This document shows positions 15,228-18,815 of a stretch of 18,815 nucleotides of DNA, piece by piece (within the stretch, counting starts at the first letter, position 1; every line of letters begins with the position of its first letter). Origin of the DNA: Lachnospiraceae bacterium (lineage in GTDB: Bacteria; Bacillota; Clostridia; Lachnospirales; Lachnospiraceae); the NCBI GenBank assembly GCA_022798035.1, contig JAAWLS010000007.1, forward strand, positions 1-18,815. Reading direction: 5' to 3'. The position numbers were made by a program, and so were the translations under genes. Under the pieces are notes generated by a model. That model made no database searches. It was not told the DNA's origin and saw only the letters and a list, made by a program, of their open reading frames with translations.

Positions 15228-15269
15228 TGTCTCTGCCGCGCCACGTTCATCAGAACGTGACAGCAGACA
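15228..15269. repeat. Palindromic element upstream of the ABM-like gene
   Basis: CACGTTC (15242-15248), loop ATCA, GAACGTG (15253-15259), extended outward by imperfect TGTCTCTGC and GCAGACA arms. It lies in the likely 5' leader of the minus-strand ABM-like gene. There is no T-run. It may be a dispersed extragenic palindrome; only one copy is visible here. Confidence 0.5.
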
Positions 15270-15401
15270 GTTAGGCGTACCGTATGATTTTCCTAATTTT
15301 ATCACATGGCCCTTCATTTTTCCATAAAAAATAAATGTCAGCCCACGCACCTTCCGCACATATTTTTCTGATACGGTTTCCCACAAAGCCTTTTCCAATT
15401 C

Positions 15402-15430
15402 TTTCCAACTTTTGACATTCGTGGTATACT
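15402..15430 (+). promoter_or_regulatory. Probable promoter of the STAND NTPase gene
   Basis: TTTCCA (15402-15407) is 17 bp before TATACT (15425-15430), which is extended by TGG. The TTGACA at 15412-15417 is only 7 bp from this -10 and cannot be its -35. Transcription would start near 15437, leaving a leader of about 113 nt. Confidence 0.5.
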
Positions 15431-15484
15431 AAAAACATGTCATAATCATTAAAATATGGATGTTTCCATTACAACGGCAGATGC

Positions 15485-15553
15485 GTTCAGTCATTGTCAG
15501 GGGGAGGGATTTGCATGAGTTCAGCCATTGTCAGGGGGAGGGGATTTGTATGA
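15485..15553 (+). repeat. Tandem duplication of a ribosome site and start codon
   Basis: Two adjacent copies (15485-15518, 34 nt; 15519-15553, 35 nt) of GTTCAG[T/C]CATTGTCAGGGGGAGGG(G)ATTTG[C/T]ATGA differ by two substitutions and one inserted G. Each contains a GGGGGAGGG ribosome site and an ATG. Confidence 0.9.
15514..15553 (+). other. Upstream short ORF overlapping the NTPase start
   Basis: The ATG of the first copy (15514) opens a 12-codon frame, MSSAIVRGRGFV, whose TGA (15551-15553) overlaps the ATG of the NTPase gene at 15550 as ATGA. Its ribosome site is as good as that of the main gene. It may act as a coupled leader peptide, or be only a by-product of the duplication. Confidence 0.45.
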
Positions 15554-17055
15554 ACAATGCTTTCGGGCAGATATTAAATAGTTTCAACACCGGATTTGGA
15601 TTTACAGGCTCAATCATAACTATTTATGACCATTTTAAAAATCGAAATAATACTCATATCAAAGAAACTTTGAAAGCCATGCGCAGTCAATCTAAAAAAG
15701 CCTATGATTTATACTGTGAATATCGGGAATACCGAAAAGATGATATCGGTGTACCGCTGGAAGAAGATATCCTGAACTATTGGGAATCGTGTTTAAGACG
15801 CGATACTCTGCCAAGTGTTGATGACATGGTATCTTCTAAGACTGCCTGCCAAGAAGAGGCGGAAATTTTGTTGGCCTATCTGCTGAAATCCTGGATGGAA
15901 GTTCCGGATTTCGCAGAATGGCTCCATGGCATTTTAACCCAGGACAAACTGGAAACACTGGCAGAGACATTCGCAGAATTTCAGAAAAACACAACCGATG
16001 GATTGCTAAAATTGACAAACGAATTGAAACAGCAAAACATCAGCGGCATAGCATTCCCCATTTCTCCAGGCCGTATCGTAAACGCTAAAAATTCATGCAC
16101 TGACTTAGATGTCAAACATTACTACATGGTGGATAACAGTTTTGGGACACTGTTTAAAGTAATCTGTGCAGAGCATGACATTCCTCACAGGGAGGCCTGC
16201 CAGAAAGCGATAGATTTAGCCAGGGAGCGCCTGCCTGTGATTATTACCGGCAACAGCGGATTCGGAAAAACAAATCTGATGATGCACACAGCCCTGCAAT
16301 GGGCTTCCCAGGGAAGAATCACGGTCTGGCTGTCTCTTTCCGCTGAAGATGTCATTACAAAGCAGAAAGCAGAGAGTTTTTTTCGTTCTCTGACAGAGTC
16401 AATACCAGCTGGACAGCGGGCACTGCTGTGTATTGATAATCCCTATGAAAGCAGAACTTCCTTTTCCAATCTGCGGGAAATGTGGCCGGGCGGCGATAAC
16501 ATACAACTTATCATGGCGGAGCGGGCCAACCGGCTCACATCGCTGGCCGACCCCAATCAGGATTCTTTGCTGTATTGGTTCGACGACGCCCAGGTGATTT
16601 TACTGCAGGGAATAAAGCAGTCCAAGCCAAAATTTGAGTTAGAAAAGAATTATACCTACCATACATTTCCGGAAACAAATACCAGAAGAAAAAAGATATT
16701 GGACAAATGCACGCTCTTTCTGGCACAGGAAGGAATCGGGGCAGAAAAGGACAGACTCGGCATCCTGGAGACGATATTGAGTAAGTATGGACAGCCTACC
16801 GTCTCTCTGATTGAACTAATTTACCGGACTCTTTTTGAGATAAAGAAAAAAGCCTCCAAGCCCGGAGCCATTAAATTAGACTGGGAAGAATGGGAAACCT
16901 TTATAGAAAGTGGATTTGGAAAAGGCCAATCCTATACGCAAACAGAACTGTACGGCGTCATTGCCGCATTAAAAATTTTCAACACTCCCATTACTGTTTC
17001 CCTTTTTTGCAAATATTTTGAACTGAACGAGCGAAAATTCAGGAACCATTTGTAG
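15550..17055 (+). CDS. STAND/NACHT-like P-loop NTPase, N-terminal part (broken by TAG)
   Basis: A 501-residue product as read. Residues 1-165 are mostly helical with a hydrophobic start (FGFTGSIITIYDHF) and match no domain I recognise. A P-loop NTPase follows: Walker A GNSGFGKTN (234-242) after LARERLPVIIT, Walker B ALLCIDNP (291-298), and IQLIMAERANRL as a sensor-1-like strand. About 330-500 is helical, like the winged-helix/helical arm of STAND ATPases. The stop TAG (17053-17055) is in frame with 17056-18270, which stays open and carries a TPR-like C-terminus, so the ancestral protein would be about 906 residues. The ATG at 15550 has GGGGGAGGGG upstream; 15460 has none. STAND-TPR proteins often act as anti-phage sensors; that role is inferred. 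Confidence 0.7.
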   Translation: MNNAFGQILNSFNTGFGFTGSIITIYDHFKNRNNTHIKETLKAMRSQSKKAYDLYCEYREYRKDDIGVPLEEDILNYWESCLRRDTLPSVDDMVSSKTACQEEAEILLAYLLKSWMEVPDFAEWLHGILTQDKLETLAETFAEFQKNTTDGLLKLTNELKQQNISGIAFPISPGRIVNAKNSCTDLDVKHYYMVDNSFGTLFKVICAEHDIPHREACQKAIDLARERLPVIITGNSGFGKTNLMMHTALQWASQGRITVWLSLSAEDVITKQKAESFFRSLTESIPAGQRALLCIDNPYESRTSFSNLREMWPGGDNIQLIMAERANRLTSLADPNQDSLLYWFDDAQVILLQGIKQSKPKFELEKNYTYHTFPETNTRRKKILDKCTLFLAQEGIGAEKDRLGILETILSKYGQPTVSLIELIYRTLFEIKKKASKPGAIKLDWEEWETFIESGFGKGQSYTQTELYGVIAALKIFNTPITVSLFCKYFELNERKFRNHL

Positions 17056-17181
17056 AGAGCATTCATACCTCTCTACAACGAACCCGTCATTTTTCGCGGC
17101 GGCAGACTGCATCCGAAACACGATGTTATCGCAGAACTGTTCTTTCTGTTTCATAAGAAAAGCATTTCTATCAATTCCCTG

Positions 17182-18270
17182 ATGACAGATTTACTGGAAT
17201 GTATGGACGAAAATGAAGTGGAAACTCTCTTGGCAAATATGGTAAACAAGAAAAACTTTCGGAAAGGAAGAAAATCTCACATTTGGCAGATTCGCTACCG
17301 GGATTATATGGATGTAATCTACCGCCGTATGACGATAACACACAACTGTAATCTTTCAGAAACTGGAAGAGCCTGCCTGTGCCTGGGATATCTGTGGTCC
17401 AGGTTTCAGCAAAGTTCCTCTGAGAGCTATACTTCTCTCAACAGCATTTTAACTGAAATTGCTCCGGAAATAGACGACACGCTGATTACGGCAAAGCTCT
17501 ACACAGAATGGGGCATCTGGGCCAGAATTTCAGGTAATGCCGCCCATGCCGAAGAACTCCTGCGCAAAGTCGCAGAGAAACATCCCAAAGATATTGTGTC
17601 CCGGACAGAGCTCGGGAAACTTCTTTTAGAACAAAAGAGCCGGAAGAAAGAGGCGGAGGAAGTTCTGCGGGAAGTCATAAAAATAGATGCCAAAAACATC
17701 ATGGCACGAACAGAATTGGGCAGACTTCTCGTCAGACAAAAAGGACGGGAAAAAGAAGCGGAAAATATCCTGCGGGAAGCTCTGAAAATCGACCTCGAAA
17801 ACCTTCATCCCCACACAGAGCTGGGAAAACTTCTCGCAGGGCAAAAGGGAAGAGAAAAAGAGGCAGAAGATATCTTTCGTGAAGCAATGCGGATTGATGC
17901 AAAACATGTCCACTCCCGGACGGAATTGGGCAGGCTTCTCGCCAGACAAAAAGGACGGGAAAAAGAGGCGGAAGATATCTTTCGTGAAGTGATACAGATT
18001 GAGCCAAATGTCGTCCACTCCCGAACAGAATTGGGGAAACTTCTCTCCAAGCAAAAAGGACGGGAAAAAGAAGCAGAAAAAATTCTACGTAAAGTGATGC
18101 AGATTAAACCAAACGATATTCCCTCCCGAATAGTACTTGCCAGATTATATGAAAACGACGGCAGACTGGCCAAGGCAGCAAAGCTATATCAAGAAATTTG
18201 TGACTATAATCCCGGAAACCCTTATGGACAAAGAGGGCTTAAACAATTAAAGAATTATATCAAAAAATAA
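17182..18270 (+). CDS. TPR-repeat C-terminal part of the broken STAND protein
   Basis: From the first ATG after the internal stop, 362 residues are readable, in the same frame as the NTPase part; the 42 codons between stop and ATG are also open (they include IPLYNEPVIFRGGRLHPKHD). No ribosome site precedes the ATG at 17182, so this is probably not an independent gene. Residues about 1-120 are helical, then six 35-residue repeats follow (consensus AE-IFRE-I-IDAK--HSRTELGRLL) with the last one degenerate, ending in a TPR-like PGNPYGQRGLKQL. Such repeats usually bind the trigger or hold the NTPase inactive. If the TAG is real, sensor and switch are now separate polypeptides or the C-terminus is lost. 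Confidence 0.6.
   Translation: MTDLLECMDENEVETLLANMVNKKNFRKGRKSHIWQIRYRDYMDVIYRRMTITHNCNLSETGRACLCLGYLWSRFQQSSSESYTSLNSILTEIAPEIDDTLITAKLYTEWGIWARISGNAAHAEELLRKVAEKHPKDIVSRTELGKLLLEQKSRKKEAEEVLREVIKIDAKNIMARTELGRLLVRQKGREKEAENILREALKIDLENLHPHTELGKLLAGQKGREKEAEDIFREAMRIDAKHVHSRTELGRLLARQKGREKEAEDIFREVIQIEPNVVHSRTELGKLLSKQKGREKEAEKILRKVMQIKPNDIPSRIVLARLYENDGRLAKAAKLYQEICDYNPGNPYGQRGLKQLKNYIKK
17548..18177 (+). repeat. Six tandem 105-bp coding repeats (35-residue TPR-like units)
   Basis: Units begin at 17548, 17653, 17758, 17863, 17968 and 18073. The block AAGGACGGGA recurs at 17741, 17951 and 18056 (a variant near 17846), exactly in register. Inner units are close to identical in DNA, pointing to recent expansion or gene conversion; the first and last are more diverged. 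Confidence 0.9.
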
Positions 18271-18419
18271 TGTCCCTTCCCGAAAGACTACCGCAAAACA
18301 TTTCGGAAAACATTTTCACGCCTGAATCAGCGTATTTCACACCGCTGCAATTCATTGATACACCACAGATGACGATATAAACCAGAGTACTATTTTTTGT
18401 CATGAAAGGACGTCAGCGC

Positions 18420-18815
18420 GTGATGAAGATTGCAGTTTGTGATGATGAGCAGACCGTCAGGGAAGAACTCTCCCGGCTGATACAGGCACAGGAACCAGAA
18501 GCGGACATAACGGTGTGCCAATCGGGAGAAGAGCTGCTGTCTGCCAAAGAAAATTTTGACATTTACTTTCTGGATATCGCAATGGGAGAAACCTCTGGTA
18601 TGGATACTGCAAAATATATCCGTAAACAGGAGAAAATCAGCGGGCATAGAAGCATTCTCATTTTTGTGACAGGTTATCGGGAATACATGGAAGCGGCCTT
18701 TGATGTCAATGCTTTTCACTATTTAGTAAAACCCCTCAATGCGGAAAAATTTTCAGAAGTTTTCCGCCGGGCCTGCAAAGAAGTTTCCGCCGCCTGCCAG
18801 CAGGCAAAGAAATAT
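18420..18815 (+). CDS. LytTR-type response regulator, receiver domain (partial)
   Basis: 132 codons, open to the window edge. MKIAVCDDEQTVREELSRLI with Asp8-Asp9 (counted from the GTG), phosphoacceptor Asp52 in FDIYFLDIAMGE, Thr84 (IFVTGYREYMEAAF) and Lys104 (FHYLVKPLNAEKF) form a complete receiver. The -YMEAAFDVNAFHYLVKPL- wording is typical of AgrA/VirR-like regulators with a C-terminal LytTR DNA-binding domain, which would lie beyond the edge. The GTG at 18420 has AAAGGA 9 bases upstream; an ATG at 18423 is nearly as likely, and one at 18402 lacks a ribosome site. A histidine kinase gene probably follows. Confidence 0.85.
   Translation, partial: MMKIAVCDDEQTVREELSRLIQAQEPEADITVCQSGEELLSAKENFDIYFLDIAMGETSGMDTAKYIRKQEKISGHRSILIFVTGYREYMEAAFDVNAFHYLVKPLNAEKFSEVFRRACKEVSAACQQAKKY

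Noticed and set aside
15147..15398. 83-codon minus-strand ORF
   Set aside because: It overlaps the ABM-like gene in another frame, runs through the palindrome at 15228-15269 and has no recognisable domain or ribosome site.
15412..15430. TTGACA with TATACT as a consensus promoter
   Set aside because: The spacer is only 7 bp; the -10 is better explained by its TGG extension and the TTTCCA at 15402.
15460..15549. N-terminal extension of the STAND protein to an ATG at 15460
   Set aside because: No ribosome site before 15460, and the added residues are encoded by the duplicated ribosome-site region.
17626..18173. Long open frames on the minus strand across the repeat region
   Set aside because: The 105-bp repeat is a multiple of three, so antisense frames stay open by periodicity. 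The residues are Phe/Ser-rich repeats with no start site, and the sense strand has a clear TPR-like product.
17548..18177. CRISPR-like array
   Set aside because: The repeats are contiguous coding units of 105 bp with no unique spacers.
18280..18306. CCGAAA...TTTCGG stem as a terminator after the TPR part
   Set aside because: Six pairs with a long loop and no following T-run.

Overview
The window looks like an accessory stretch of a low-to-mid GC Firmicutes (Clostridia) chromosome, most likely a gut Lachnospiraceae (Blautia/Dorea/Ruminococcus-like). This rests on strong AGGAGG-type ribosome binding sites, frequent GTG/TTG starts, the gene families present and the protein style. No rRNA, tRNA, CRISPR array, transposase or integrase was recognised.

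Left part (1-1714, minus strand): the first 80 codons of a phospholipase-D-like/DUF3427-type helicase (cut by the window edge), an overlapping class I SAM methyltransferase, and a MerR regulator with a TipAS-like C-terminal domain. The MerR gene has its own 19-bp-spacer promoter, which overlaps the 3' end of the gene upstream.

Central unit (1692-10248): a five-gene minus-strand operon faces a two-component pair across a 453-bp gap. The operon encodes, in order of transcription, a large lipoprotein joining a BNR/Asp-box propeller-like domain to an ABC solute-binding domain, two MalF/MalG-type permeases, a HlyD-like membrane-fusion protein with a long coiled coil, and an unrecognised membrane protein. 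No ATPase is encoded here. The divergent plus-strand genes are an OmpR-type response regulator and a membrane histidine kinase. The gap holds four TAGAG[G/A] half-sites in two mirrored pairs with an 11-bp period (a probable response-regulator operator), a good promoter, and about 300 nt of strongly palindromic DNA that would become the 5' leader of the regulator mRNA.

Right part (10374-18815): an AT-rich minus-strand pair of ABC/OLD-like ATPase plus DUF4276/TOPRIM-like protein (a candidate two-gene defence module); a DUF3781 small protein; a frameshifted GNAT acetyltransferase remnant; a MarR-MATE efflux operon with three operator-like repeats; a small ABM-like protein; and a STAND/NACHT-like P-loop NTPase with 35-residue TPR-like repeats. 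The NTPase reading frame is broken by a single in-frame TAG, and its start region is tandemly duplicated so that a 12-codon upstream ORF overlaps the real start. The window ends inside a LytTR-type response-regulator receiver domain.

The best candidates for something new are the propeller/solute-binding/HlyD transporter with its two-component switch, the structured element in the regulator leader, and the ATPase-DUF4276 and STAND-TPR modules.
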